51,242 nucleotides of DNA from NCBI GenBank assembly GCA_015057445.1, contig SVEI01000013.1, positions 1 to 51,242 on the forward strand, written 5' to 3'. A program made the translations under genes and the position numbers. Source of the stretch: Lachnospiraceae bacterium (GTDB taxonomy: Bacteria; Bacillota; Clostridia; Lachnospirales; Lachnospiraceae). The notes under the pieces were generated by a model. That model saw only the letters and a program-made list of their open reading frames with translations, was not told where the DNA came from and ran no database searches. This document shows, one piece after another, positions 7,492 to 16,426 of this stretch. The first letter of the stretch is position 1. Each line of letters starts with the position of its first letter.

Positions 7492-7932
7492 TCACTTCCT
7501 CTCTTTCGTTTCTTTAGTCCACAAAGGATTTTTCATAGCTACTGGTTTTTCTCGAAACTGTTCCATATACTCATCAAAAATATCTAAGCTTACAAGTACA
7601 GTTCAACCATTCACTTTGTACACAGCACCTGCTGTTCTTGCCATCTCAACAAAGCGATGACGCCCTATACTATACATGATTGAACCTTCACCAATTCTCA
7701 CATATTTCTTCTGCACATATTTATTTGTGCCAGAAATCTTATATAAATGTTTCATATAATCCTCCATCTTCTTACAATTAATAAGAGTAATGACAGGCAA
7801 CTGACAAATCGCACCTGCCATCGAGGCAAGCTTTAACACTTCCTCTTCTGGTTTCCCAAGTTGCTCTGCTGCCTCTTTAGGGCGTATGTACCTTTTACAA
7901 ATACTTGTATCGTTAACTATATGTCCTAACAC
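7492..7932 (-). pseudogene. two-copy DUF6462 protein interrupted by a TGA codon
   Basis: The reading frame holds two head-to-tail copies of the DUF6462 fold: RYIRPKEAAEQLGKPEEEV through KMEDYMKHL, then KKYVRIGEGSIMYSIGRHRF through DIFDEYMEQF. A TGA at 7603-7605 falls in the second copy just after AVYKVNG. The same frame continues as TVLVSLDIFDEYMEQFRE to a second stop at 7492-7494. A single base change therefore truncates a ~146-residue protein to 109 aa. The truncated form may still be made. Confidence 0.7.
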
Positions 7933-8018
7933 TTGTGTTTAGATTTTTTGTCACAAACTCGCCTCCAATTAATTTGACTAAATTTCATATCATCCAACAA
8001 ATCTCCACAAACGCAAAA

Positions 8019-8056
8019 AGAGGACATCTTCTAAATTTCTTTAGAAAATATCCTCT
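8019..8056 (-). terminator. hairpin terminator at the island's right end
   Basis: A 17-bp imperfect stem (AGAGGACATCTTCTAAA against TTTAGAAAATATCCTCT, 15 of 17 matched with G-T pairs elsewhere) with a 4-nt loop runs into five Ts on the minus strand. It lies downstream of lysS and inside the island, so it can now end lysS transcripts. It also insulates the island genes that follow. Confidence 0.65.
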
Positions 8057-8135
8057 AAGTAATGCCTTTAATTTAATTAGAACCGTCTTCACTCTGTAAA
8101 TCCATGTTAACACATTTATATGATACTGTAAATTC

Positions 8136-8152
8136 TTGGTCGAAAATTGGTC
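8136..8152. repeat. integrase arm-like repeat, right end of the island
   Basis: TTGGTCGAAAATTGGTC lies 22 bp inside the right att core and matches TTGGTCAAAATTTGGTC at 451-467 near the left core (15 of 17). Paired short direct repeats flanking both cores are typical tyrosine-recombinase arm sites. Confidence 0.5.
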
Positions 8153-8173
8153 AACTCTGATTTGTAAGACCTG

Positions 8174-8224
8174 AAACCCTTGATTTTACTAGCTTTATTT
8201 GTCTAAAGATTTCATCGTTGGGAA
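8174..8224. repeat. attachment site, right copy (genuine lysS 3' end)
   Basis: This is the partner of 291-341. It spans the last codons and stop of lysS and about 20 bp beyond, so integration left lysS intact. The two differences from the left copy are at single positions inside the LysS codons and are synonymous. Confidence 0.85.
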
Positions 8225-9814
8225 GAGTAATACATCCCTTATAGCAGGTGAATCAGTAAGCAACATACATAATCTATCGATACCATATCCTATACCGCCT
8301 GTAGGTGGCATACCAATTTCAAGAGCGTTAAGGAAGTCCTCATCAGTTGTGTTAGCCTCCTCATCACCCTGAGCAAGCTGCTCCTCCTGTGCCTTGAAAC
8401 GTTCTCTCTGGTCGATAGGATCGTTAAGCTCTGAGTATGCGTTACACATCTCCCAGCCATTCATGAAAAGCTCAAAACGTTCAACCTTATTAGGGTCCTC
8501 TGGCTTCTTCTTAGTAAGAGGTGAAATCTCGATAGGATGATCCATAACGAATGTAGGCTGGATTAGGTGCTCCTCTACAAACTCCTCAAAGAAGAGATTT
8601 AGAATATCGCCCTTCTTATGTCTATCCTCAAACTCAACATGCTTTTCCTTGGCGATAGCACGAGCCTCCTCAAGAGTTTCGATAGCATCAAAATCAACTC
8701 CTGCGTACTGCTTAACAGCCTCAGTCATTGTGATTCTTGCGAAAGGCTTTCCAAGATCCATCTCTATGCCATTATAAGTAATAGTTGTAGTTCCAAGAAC
8801 CTCCTGAGCCACATATCTAAACATGTTCTCAGTAAGATCCATCATTCCATTATAATCTGTGTATGCCTGGTAAAGCTCCATAAGTGTAAACTCTGGATTG
8901 TGTCTTGTATCAAGACCTTCATTTCTAAATACTCTACCAATCTCATAAACTCTCTCAAGTCCACCTACGATAAGTCTCTTAAGGTAGAGCTCAAGTGATA
9001 TACGAAGCTTAAAATCCTCGCTTAATGCATTAAAATGTGTCTCAAATGGTCTTGCTGCTGCACCACCTGCATTTGACACAAGCATAGGGGTTTCTACCTC
9101 AAGGAAATTCTCTCCTGCAAGGTACTTTCTAATAGCAGCTATAATCTTTGAACGGTTGATAAATGTCTTCTTGCTCTCCTCGTTCATAATAAGATCTACG
9201 TATCTCTGACGATAACGTGTATCTGTATCTGTCAATCCATGGAACTTCTCAGGAAGAATCTGTAAGCTCTTAGTAAGAAGAGTTAACTCCTCGGCATGAA
9301 TTGATACCTCTCCAGTCTTAGTTCTGAAGATATAGCCCTTAACACCATAGATATCACCTATGTCTGACTTCTTAAACTCAGCATAAGCATCCTCGCCTAT
9401 AGCATCCTTTGCCACATATACCTGAATCTTTCCCTTTATATCCTGAATATTGCAGAATGAAGCCTTACCCATAACACGCTTGAACATCATACGTCCAGCA
9501 ATTGAAACCTTTATAGGGTCAGCGTCCATTATGCTTCTTCTATCATTATAATCCTGATTGATGACATCTCTTGCCTCTTCCTCAGAAAGCCCCTCTACTG
9601 AAGGTGCTACTCTACCAGCTAAAAGCTTATCCTCGTGAGCCTGATATATGTCTCTAACCTCATCTGTGTGATGAGTCTGGTCATACTTTGTAATCTGGAA
9701 CGGATCCTTGCCAGCCTCCTGAAGATTAGCTAACTTTTCACGTCTAACCTTTAAAAGCTGATTCAAATCCTGAGGCTTATTTTGATTGTTATTCTGGTTA
9801 TTCTTCTCAGCCAC
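8195..9814 (-). CDS. lysS: lysyl-tRNA synthetase, class II
   Basis: A 539-aa class II enzyme that charges tRNA-Lys. It has an N-terminal OB-fold anticodon-binding domain (VSIAGRMMFKRVMGKASF through GKIQVYV), motif 2 with EIGRVFRNEGLDTRHNPEF, and motif 3 with GGIGYGIDRLCMLLTDSPAI. It ends VLLFPTMKSLDK. It is about 35-45 residues longer than most bacterial LysS because of an N-terminal, Asn/Gln-rich tail. It starts 1 nt after the greA stop, so the two genes form an operon. Its 3' end is the attachment site of the island. Confidence 0.97.
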   Translation of the reverse strand: MAEKNNQNNNQNKPQDLNQLLKVRREKLANLQEAGKDPFQITKYDQTHHTDEVRDIYQAHEDKLLAGRVAPSVEGLSEEEARDVINQDYNDRRSIMDADPIKVSIAGRMMFKRVMGKASFCNIQDIKGKIQVYVAKDAIGEDAYAEFKKSDIGDIYGVKGYIFRTKTGEVSIHAEELTLLTKSLQILPEKFHGLTDTDTRYRQRYVDLIMNEESKKTFINRSKIIAAIRKYLAGENFLEVETPMLVSNAGGAAARPFETHFNALSEDFKLRISLELYLKRLIVGGLERVYEIGRVFRNEGLDTRHNPEFTLMELYQAYTDYNGMMDLTENMFRYVAQEVLGTTTITYNGIEMDLGKPFARITMTEAVKQYAGVDFDAIETLEEARAIAKEKHVEFEDRHKKGDILNLFFEEFVEEHLIQPTFVMDHPIEISPLTKKKPEDPNKVERFELFMNGWEMCNAYSELNDPIDQRERFKAQEEQLAQGDEEANTTDEDFLNALEIGMPPTGGIGYGIDRLCMLLTDSPAIRDVLLFPTMKSLDK

Positions 9815-9815
9815 T

Positions 9816-10280
9816 TTACTTAACCTCTTTCTTCTTTGGTTTACTAACCTCTAATACCTTATATGAAAATGTTCCATTAGGTGCCACTACTTCTACAACT
9901 GCACCTTTCTTCTTATCAAGAAGCGCAAGACCAAGTGGTGACTCATTAGAAATCTTTCCATTAAGAACATCTGCCTCTGCAGAACCTACGATATTAATAG
10001 TCTGCTCTTCGCCAAGCTCCATATCTAAAACTTTAACGATTATACCATCAATAACTTCTACGTTCTTTAAAATCTTCTCGATTTCCTCGATACGTGCTTC
10101 TACATCTCTTTGCTCATCCTTAGCAGCATCGTACTCAGCGTTCTCTGATAAGTCTCCCTGCGCTCTAGCTTCCTGAAGTTTCTCAGCGATTTCTCTACGC
10201 TTAACGACTGTTAAGTGTTCTAATTCCTGCTCTAAAGCCTCAACACCTTCTCGGGTCAGTTTATACTTCTTCTCTACCAT
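9816..10280 (-). CDS. greA: transcription elongation factor GreA
   Basis: A 154-aa protein that rescues backtracked RNA polymerase by stimulating transcript cleavage. The N-terminal coiled coil carries the acidic tip in AQGDLSENAEYDAAKDEQRD. The C-terminal FKBP-like domain includes INIVGSAEADVLNGKISNES and SPLGLALLDKKKG. I chose the ATG at 10280 (MVEKKYKLT) because AAAGG lies 8 nt upstream and the length then fits the family; upstream in-frame ATGs sit too close to that site. It is followed by lysS with a 1-nt gap. Confidence 0.95.
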   Translation of the reverse strand: MVEKKYKLTREGVEALEQELEHLTVVKRREIAEKLQEARAQGDLSENAEYDAAKDEQRDVEARIEEIEKILKNVEVIDGIIVKVLDMELGEEQTINIVGSAEADVLNGKISNESPLGLALLDKKKGAVVEVVAPNGTFSYKVLEVSKPKKKEVK

Positions 10281-10409
10281 GTTCATCAACCTTTCTTTAA
10301 ATATCATAATCAAGTGCTAAAAATAAGCACAATTTGTACAATTATAACCTACCAAATTATCAATGTCAAATACCATTCTTACGTGTTTTGCATTGTTTTA
10401 ATACAAACT

Positions 10410-11768
10410 CTACTGTTCTTCCTTAGTCTCATTTTCTATAGTCCTAGGAAAACTAACTGTAAATCTTGTTCCTATTTCTGGTCTTGATAGCACTTCTATG
10501 GTTCCCACATGTGCATCTATAATCCATTTTGCTATAGATAGTCCCAATCCAGATCCACCTGTTTCTCCATTTCTAGCCTTGTCTGAGCGATAGAATCTTT
10601 CAAAAATATGACTTACATCTTCTTCCTGCATTCCTATTCCTTCATCCTGGACAATGTAACACACTTTATCTGACATAACCCTTACACCAAGTTTTATAGT
10701 ATCTCCTTCATTAGAGTACTTGGACGCATTCTGCACAAATATTCTTGCGGACTGTTTTACCATTGCCACATCACCGGTCATATTAGCCCCCTGACACTCC
10801 TCGAATATATAGGCATGTTTATCATCTATCATTTCTGACTCTTCCCAAACCTCTTTAATAATCTCATTCAAATCAAATGTAACGTTATTGAGAGTATTTC
10901 TTCCACTGTCTCCTCTTGCCAAGAACAGCAATTGTTCAATAAGCTCCTTCATATGTTCAGATTCATTCTTAAGAGCCTCTATAGCTTCCTCTAATATTTC
11001 TGGATCTTCCTTTCCCCATCTGTCAAGCATATTTACATATCCCTGCACAACTGATATAGGCGTTCTAAGCTCATGAGATGCATCAGATACAAATCTTGCC
11101 TGTTGTTTCTGACTTTCCTTCATGCGATACAACAGATTATTCAGAGCTATCTCTATACTTTCAAGCTCCTTATCTCCAGTTTTTACTCTCATATCATCTC
11201 CATCGGGACTTATATTGGATATAGCATGTTCCAAATTCTCAAATTTTGCACTATTATCCAACGGAATTCGGCTAATTTCCTCCGCCCTCCTAGCCAACTC
11301 ATTAAGTGGTTTCATTCTTCTACGAACACTGCCAGCACCGAAAATCGCAAAGAACAGATGAACTCCCTGAACTATAAACAATGCCAAAAATGGCCCATCC
11401 ACCACGTAATATAGACCAAGTATGCTATATTCATATTCAGCCTTATCTGTAATGATTCTATACTTTAGTTCCGAATCAATATCTTTAACAGTTATTGCTC
11501 TATCTTCTTCCTCTAAATTTTCGCTTACACTAAATTCACCATCTGTTTCATATGTAATTGCATATTCCTCGTCACCTTGAACTTTTACAATATTTCTAGA
11601 CAAAACATCTTCAGTAACAGGAACTTTTTCCTCGCACCACAAAAAGGCCGCACCAATTACTAGCACCACCAACAACATATCAAGTAATATTGTATCACTG
11701 AACCTTTTTAGCCAAAAATCAAAATTAATCTTTCTGGCTATGGATGACATTTTACTTTTACTATTCAT
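10410..11768 (-). CDS. sensor histidine kinase (OmpR-type partner)
   Basis: A 452-aa membrane kinase. A membrane helix (about 29-45) is followed by an ~70-residue extracytoplasmic segment rich in Glu/Asp, a second membrane region (about 117-146), a HAMP-like linker, a HisKA domain with FVSDASHELRTPISVV (His232), and an ATP-binding domain with GSGLGLSIAKWIIDAH. It phosphorylates the response regulator encoded immediately upstream. The signal is unknown. It starts 3 nt after the regulator stop. Confidence 0.92.
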   Translation of the reverse strand: MNSKSKMSSIARKINFDFWLKRFSDTILLDMLLVVLVIGAAFLWCEEKVPVTEDVLSRNIVKVQGDEEYAITYETDGEFSVSENLEEEDRAITVKDIDSELKYRIITDKAEYEYSILGLYYVVDGPFLALFIVQGVHLFFAIFGAGSVRRRMKPLNELARRAEEISRIPLDNSAKFENLEHAISNISPDGDDMRVKTGDKELESIEIALNNLLYRMKESQKQQARFVSDASHELRTPISVVQGYVNMLDRWGKEDPEILEEAIEALKNESEHMKELIEQLLFLARGDSGRNTLNNVTFDLNEIIKEVWEESEMIDDKHAYIFEECQGANMTGDVAMVKQSARIFVQNASKYSNEGDTIKLGVRVMSDKVCYIVQDEGIGMQEEDVSHIFERFYRSDKARNGETGGSGLGLSIAKWIIDAHVGTIEVLSRPEIGTRFTVSFPRTIENETKEEQ

Positions 11769-11771
11769 AGT

Positions 11772-12449
11772 TTAATCTTCCTTTATTATATAACCCACAC
11801 CTCTTACTGTAGTAATAAGTTTTATACCATACTTATCATCTATTTTGGTTCTTAAGTACCTTATGTACACATCAATAATATTAGTCTCACCCATATAATC
11901 ATAGCCACACACAAGATTCATAAGCTTGTCTCTATCCATAACAATATTCTTATTCTTCATAAGGGTATGTAACAACTCAAACTCTCTGTTAGATAGTTCT
12001 ACATTTTCTCCATTTACTGTTACCTCGTGTCTGTCTTCATCTAATGATACACTTCCTATCTCTATTTTATTAGATTTGACAGATGTGGTACCACGTTTTT
12101 TTAAGGCAACTCTAATTCTTGCAAGAAGTTCTTCTATAGCAAACGGTTTGGTAATATAGTCATCCGCACCCGCATCCAAACCAGATACCTTATCCATTAC
12201 CGCATCTCTGGCAGTAAGCATAATTACAGGGACTTCACTTTCTAATCTTATTCTTCGTAAAACCTCTAATCCATTAAGAACCGGTAACATAACATCCAAA
12301 AGAATAAGATCATAATCGCCTGCAAGTGCCATATCAAGGCCTGTTCTTCCATCTAATGCCTTTGCAACTTCGTTACCCTCGTGTTTTAATTCTAACTCAA
12401 TAAATCTAGCAATATTCGCCTCGTCCTCAATAATCAGTATCTTGCTCAT
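11772..12449 (-). CDS. OmpR/PhoB-family response regulator
   Basis: A 225-aa regulator. The receiver domain has DYDLILLDVMLP with phospho-acceptor Asp52 and ITKPF with the conserved Lys. The C-terminal winged helix includes LSNREFELLHTLMKN and the ending YIRYLRTKIDD through GVGYIIKED. It is the first gene of a two-gene operon with the kinase. A stem-loop lies about 50 nt upstream (12499-12527). Confidence 0.93.
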   Translation of the reverse strand: MSKILIIEDEANIARFIELELKHEGNEVAKALDGRTGLDMALAGDYDLILLDVMLPVLNGLEVLRRIRLESEVPVIMLTARDAVMDKVSGLDAGADDYITKPFAIEELLARIRVALKKRGTTSVKSNKIEIGSVSLDEDRHEVTVNGENVELSNREFELLHTLMKNKNIVMDRDKLMNLVCGYDYMGETNIIDVYIRYLRTKIDDKYGIKLITTVRGVGYIIKED

Positions 12450-12498
12450 AGAATTCTTCTCCTCTCTGTTACTATTCCATATACCAAAATAAGAATAC

Positions 12499-12527
12499 GA
12501 CAGCCAGCGAGCAAGCTCGTAGCTGTC
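12499..12527. terminator. stem-loop between DUF4342 and the two-component operon
   Basis: GACAGC...GCTGTC outer and CGAGC-AA-GCTCG inner stems. The T-rich tail (TTTTCTT) is on the plus strand; on the minus strand, the direction of the flanking genes, the tail is weak. It could slow or end transcription from the DUF4342 gene. Confidence 0.35.
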
Positions 12528-12554
12528 TTTTCTTATCTATACGTGAATTAATTT

Positions 12555-13109
12555 TTACTTTATATCATTCTTCTCGTTCTTAATGTCTTCTCTAAGACTT
12601 GTACATGTATCTGAAGCCTTATTACATAAATCGTTAATGTCTACAGTTGTAGGATTAACTCCCTCGAAGGAATACTTATAATCGAAGAACAAACCTACGA
12701 TAAGAAGAATTCCTACTAACCAGAATGCAACAATCATAATAATGATTAAAGCTAAAAGTGGAAGACTAAAAACTCTTTCTTCATATCTATCCACGTTAAA
12801 TTTAATCTCACAGCTTCTCTTAATTACTCTCTTGAACCAGTCACCAAAGTTGTCAACCTTCTCGCCAAATGTAGATTTCTTACATGACTTCTCGTAATTT
12901 TCCTGAGCCTGCTGAAACTCTGATGAGTGATATTCCTCTGGTCTAGTTATATACTGTGACTGCTTAGGTGCATTTACCTTTCCAAGCTTCTCAAGATATA
13001 CAATAGCATCAAGCATATCGTTGTTACTTGCCTCTAAAGCAACCTTAGCATCCTCATAGCTAACTCCTGTCTTCTCTCTAATTCTTTCTACCTTTTCTAA
13101 ATTATCCAT
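12555..13109 (-). CDS. UBA/TS-N and DUF4342 membrane protein
   Basis: A 184-aa protein. Residues 1-43 form a UBA/TS-N-like three-helix domain (VERIREKTGVSYEDAKVALE, then LDAIVYLEKLG), as in elongation factor Ts. Then come a polar linker, a DUF4342-type segment (FGEKVDNFGDWFKRVIKRS), one strong membrane stretch (LLALIIIMIVAFWLVGILLI) and a charged tail. The function is unknown. It is transcribed on its own between the two-component genes and the SanA-like gene. Confidence 0.75.
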   Translation of the reverse strand: MDNLEKVERIREKTGVSYEDAKVALEASNNDMLDAIVYLEKLGKVNAPKQSQYITRPEEYHSSEFQQAQENYEKSCKKSTFGEKVDNFGDWFKRVIKRSCEIKFNVDRYEERVFSLPLLALIIIMIVAFWLVGILLIVGLFFDYKYSFEGVNPTTVDINDLCNKASDTCTSLREDIKNEKNDIK

Positions 13110-13354
13110 AACACATTTTCTCCTTTTCTTGATTTGATTTTGTTTGGTTTGTGTTTACCTTATGTTGCAATAATACACAACCAAAATTAATCTAAAATGC
13201 AAGAAAGATTAAAATTAGATTAAAAGTCATACATAAAACGATTAATTATTCAGCAACAGCTTGCTGGTATGCTAAATAATTTAATCATTTTGCTATATTA
13301 CGCCAGCCACAACCAAATCACAATATAGACGTGGTTGCATGGCTGATATAATCA

Positions 13355-14038
13355 CTATCTATCATTAGTTACATCTCCACTGCCAGACAAATCATAGTTA
13401 TCTCCTAAAAATGTAGGCTCTGTATTAAGCAAAGTTGTAAAAAAGTCCTTACCAATAGCTAAAAACTCCCTAACATCTCTAGCAAACTGTCCACCATATC
13501 TTATATCTTCCGCAGAAACTCCATATACATCTAAGCCCATCTTTTTTCCTATAAAAACTGCTCTATCTAAATGATATCCCTGTGTCACAACAATAACCTT
13601 ATCTGCACCAAACACCTCTTTGGCTCTATACATACTTTCATAAGTGGAAAATCCTGCATGGTCCATGAATACATCTTCTGAAGGAACACCATTATTAATA
13701 GCGTAGTTCTTCATAACATTAACTTCATCGTAGTATAGTCCACCGTGGTCGCCACTCATAATAATCTTTGGAGCACACTCCTTATAATATAGTTCAATAC
13801 CCCTTTTTAAGCGATCCTCCAACATAGGACTAGGATACTCATTGTTGTTGACCGATGCACCTAAGACAATTATACAGTCAACATCTGATAATGATTCAGC
13901 TTCTTCTATACTTACTATCCTCTCTTTGACAGTTCCTCTGACATAAACATTTATACCCAGAAGCAATAAAAGACCAACAACCCCCACAATAAATATAGTC
14001 TTAAAAACCTTCATCATTATACTCTTTGATTTTTTCAT
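13355..14038 (-). CDS. SanA/YdcF family membrane-anchored DUF218 protein
   Basis: A 227-aa protein. One N-terminal membrane helix (MKVFKTIFIVGVVGLLLLLG region) is followed by a DUF218 domain: CIIVLGASVNNN, SPMLEDRLKRGIELYY, IIMSGDHGG, YESMYRAKEVFGADKVIVV and TQGYHLDRAVFI. SanA, ElyC and YdcF relatives act in envelope integrity and peptidoglycan or lipid-carrier metabolism in other bacteria; the substrate here is unknown. It is a single-gene unit. The C-terminal tail after the domain is short and polar. Confidence 0.85.
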   Translation of the reverse strand: MKKSKSIMMKVFKTIFIVGVVGLLLLLGINVYVRGTVKERIVSIEEAESLSDVDCIIVLGASVNNNEYPSPMLEDRLKRGIELYYKECAPKIIMSGDHGGLYYDEVNVMKNYAINNGVPSEDVFMDHAGFSTYESMYRAKEVFGADKVIVVTQGYHLDRAVFIGKKMGLDVYGVSAEDIRYGGQFARDVREFLAIGKDFFTTLLNTEPTFLGDNYDLSGSGDVTNDR

Positions 14039-14089
14039 TATTTAAACACCTTATTCTAGTAAATATTTATAAGCAATTCAAACACAAAA

Positions 14090-14113
14090 GTCTGAAGAGA
14101 TATCTCTTCAGAC
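14090..14113. terminator. palindromic terminator after glgB
   Basis: A perfect 24-bp palindrome (GTCTGAAGAGAT and its complement) is followed by four Ts on the minus strand, just beyond the glgB stop. A loop must open at its centre in RNA. Confidence 0.6.
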
Positions 14114-14140
14114 CTCTGTAATACATTTTATAATATCATA

Positions 14141-16381
14141 TTATTTTTTCTTTTTCTTATCAACATAATCATATTTGAACACCATCACTGATAACGGTGG
14201 TATTGTTAGGCTTACAGCATAATCCATTCTATCACATGGTTGTTCAATAGCTTCAACAACTCCATTTACTCTTCCCAAACCACCAAACTCTACTGCATCA
14301 GAGTTGAGAATTTCTTCATACTTTGTAAGACATGGTGCTCCGATAAGATGAGTAGTCTTCTCCACAGGAACGAAGTTACATACAAACATAAGGTTATCCT
14401 TTGCTGTCTTTCCACGTCTGATAAATGCCACAATGCCTTCTTCTGCATCATCACATTTAATCCACTCAAATCCAACTGTCTCATTGTCATTATAGTACAA
14501 AGCATCATACTCAGTGTACATATGATTAAGCGCCTTAACGTAGTTTTGCATCTGCTTATGAAGTGGCTGGTCCAGAAGGAACCAATCAAGACTTCTCGCC
14601 TCGCTCCACTCTCTTAGCTGAGCAAACTCCTGCCCCATAAAGAGAAGCTTCTTACCTGGGTGTCCAAACATAAATCCATAAGCAGTTCTAAGGTTTGCAA
14701 ACTTGTCAAACTCAAAGCCCGGCATCTTATTAAGCATTGAACACTTAAGATGTACAACCTCATCATGGGATATAACAAGAACGTAGTTCTCTGCATATGT
14801 GTATGTCAAACTAAATGTAAGTCTGTTATGATTGAAGCTTCTGAAGTATGGGTCAAGCTTCATATACTCAAGGAAGTCATTCATCCATCCCATATTCCAC
14901 TTAAATAGGAAGCCAAGACCCTTAAGTGATGCCGGTGCTGTTACACCTGCCCAGGCTGTAGATTCCTCAGCAATAAGGTATGCACCTGGGTTTCTCTCCT
15001 CCATAACAGTGTTAATATTTTGAAGCAATGCAATTGCATCGTAGTTTTCATTGCCACCATCCTTATTTGCAACCCATTGTCCATCCTGCTTACCATAATC
15101 AAGATATAACATAGAAGCTACCGCATCCACACGAAGGGCATCTATATGGAACTTCTCCACCCAAAAAAGTGCATTTGCAGTAAGGAAATTTGCAACCTCT
15201 GTTCTACCGTAATCAAAGATATAAGTACCCCAATCAGGATGCTCTCCCTTTCGTGGGTCTGGATGCTCATAAAGTGGCATACCATCAAATCGGCCAAGTC
15301 CATGGGCATCTCTTGGAAAATGAGCTGGTACCCAGTCAAGGATTATACCAATACCCTGCTTGTGAAGGTAATCTACAAAATACATAAAGTCCTCTGGGGA
15401 ACCATATCTACTAGTTGGGGCAAAGTAATTTGTTACCTGATATCCCCATGAACCATCAAATGGATACTCCGCAATACCCATAACCTCTATATGGGTATAT
15501 CCCATTTCCTTCACATAATCGCCAAGCATCTTAGCCAACTCTCTATAATTATAGAAACCAAAATCAGAATCCTCTTCTGCCTTCTTCCATGAGCCCAAAT
15601 GACACTCATAGATAGACATAGGCTTCTTTATTCTGTCAACCCTACCTGTTTTATTTCTTTCTTCCATCCATACTGAATCAGTCCACTTAAACTTACTTAA
15701 GTCAGCAACAATATTTGCATTATCCGGACGCATCTGGGCATAGTTACCATATGGATCTGCCTTGTAAAGTATATCTCCATCTCTTGTAAGAATCTGGAAC
15801 TTGTATACCGCACCAGGCAATACGTCTGGTATGAATATCTCATAGATTCCCGACTCTGGACGAAGTTGCATAGGATTTAAAGCTCCATCCCACATGTTAA
15901 AATCACCGACAACACTTACACGTCTTGCATTAGGAGCCCATACAGAAAAATATGTACCCTTAACACCATCTATAGTCATAGGATGTGCACCAAGCTTTTC
16001 GTAAATATCATAATTCTTTCCTTCGTGGAAAAGATAAACATCATAACTAGTAATTATTTCCTCATAAAATGCGTAACAGTCCGAAGTAAGTACAGTTGTT
16101 CCATCCTGATAGGTGGTTTGAATTTTATACTTGCTACCCTTATATTTTTTCTTATCAAAGTATGCTCCATATAAATCTGGAGCTATTTCTTCCATAGTCA
16201 CTGGATTCTTTCCAGTGGTTGATGTGATACATACATTTGTTGCATGTGGACGATAAACTGTAATAACCTGTCCTTCACCATAATCATGGATCCCAAGCAA
16301 ATGCTTAGGTGCATTAAGCTGACCCTTTACAAGTTCATCGTACAGTACCCAATTGACCCAATTTTCTAATCTTTTTCTCAT
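14141..16381 (-). CDS. glgB: 1,4-alpha-glucan branching enzyme
   Basis: A 746-aa GH13 enzyme that adds alpha-1,6 branches to glycogen. It has two N-terminal carbohydrate-binding/E-set regions (FSVWAPNARRVSVVGDFNMW), the catalytic barrel with HIEVMGIAEYPFDGSWGYQV, IGIILDWVPAHFPRDAHGL, DALRVDAVASMLYLDY (nucleophile Asp), YLIAEESTAW (acid Glu) and ISHDEVVH, and a C-terminal beta domain. The length matches the family. No other glycogen genes are adjacent; it appears monocistronic, with its own terminator. Confidence 0.96.
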   Translation of the reverse strand: MRKRLENWVNWVLYDELVKGQLNAPKHLLGIHDYGEGQVITVYRPHATNVCITSTTGKNPVTMEEIAPDLYGAYFDKKKYKGSKYKIQTTYQDGTTVLTSDCYAFYEEIITSYDVYLFHEGKNYDIYEKLGAHPMTIDGVKGTYFSVWAPNARRVSVVGDFNMWDGALNPMQLRPESGIYEIFIPDVLPGAVYKFQILTRDGDILYKADPYGNYAQMRPDNANIVADLSKFKWTDSVWMEERNKTGRVDRIKKPMSIYECHLGSWKKAEEDSDFGFYNYRELAKMLGDYVKEMGYTHIEVMGIAEYPFDGSWGYQVTNYFAPTSRYGSPEDFMYFVDYLHKQGIGIILDWVPAHFPRDAHGLGRFDGMPLYEHPDPRKGEHPDWGTYIFDYGRTEVANFLTANALFWVEKFHIDALRVDAVASMLYLDYGKQDGQWVANKDGGNENYDAIALLQNINTVMEERNPGAYLIAEESTAWAGVTAPASLKGLGFLFKWNMGWMNDFLEYMKLDPYFRSFNHNRLTFSLTYTYAENYVLVISHDEVVHLKCSMLNKMPGFEFDKFANLRTAYGFMFGHPGKKLLFMGQEFAQLREWSEARSLDWFLLDQPLHKQMQNYVKALNHMYTEYDALYYNDNETVGFEWIKCDDAEEGIVAFIRRGKTAKDNLMFVCNFVPVEKTTHLIGAPCLTKYEEILNSDAVEFGGLGRVNGVVEAIEQPCDRMDYAVSLTIPPLSVMVFKYDYVDKKKKK

Positions 16382-16426
16382 GTATTTTACCCTCCAATAT
16401 ATAGTATATTCTATCTCTCATAATAT

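Larger units (their letters stand above)
291..8224. mobile_element. lysS-integrated island carrying a restriction-modification/NACHT defence operon
   Basis: The island is bounded by near-identical 51-bp direct repeats at 291-341 and 8174-8224, the right one being the true lysS 3' end. Content, left to right: a 200-bp stretch with no gene (342-539) holding integrase-arm-like TTGGTC repeats; a DUF6462 gene; a mobC-like gene and candidate oriT; NACHT; endonuclease; methyltransferase; XRE; a TnpV pseudogene; a DUF6462 gene; and a DUF6462 pseudogene. No integrase and no relaxase are visible in any frame. It is therefore either decayed or mobilised in trans by a helper element (a cis-mobilisable element). 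The boundaries are seen directly; the mode of transfer is inferred. Confidence 0.8.

Noticed and set aside
13262-13344. Imperfect hairpin (CAGCCA...TGGCTG type) after the SanA-like gene
   Set aside because: The stem is bulged and no T-run follows on the coding strand, so it is not reported as a terminator.
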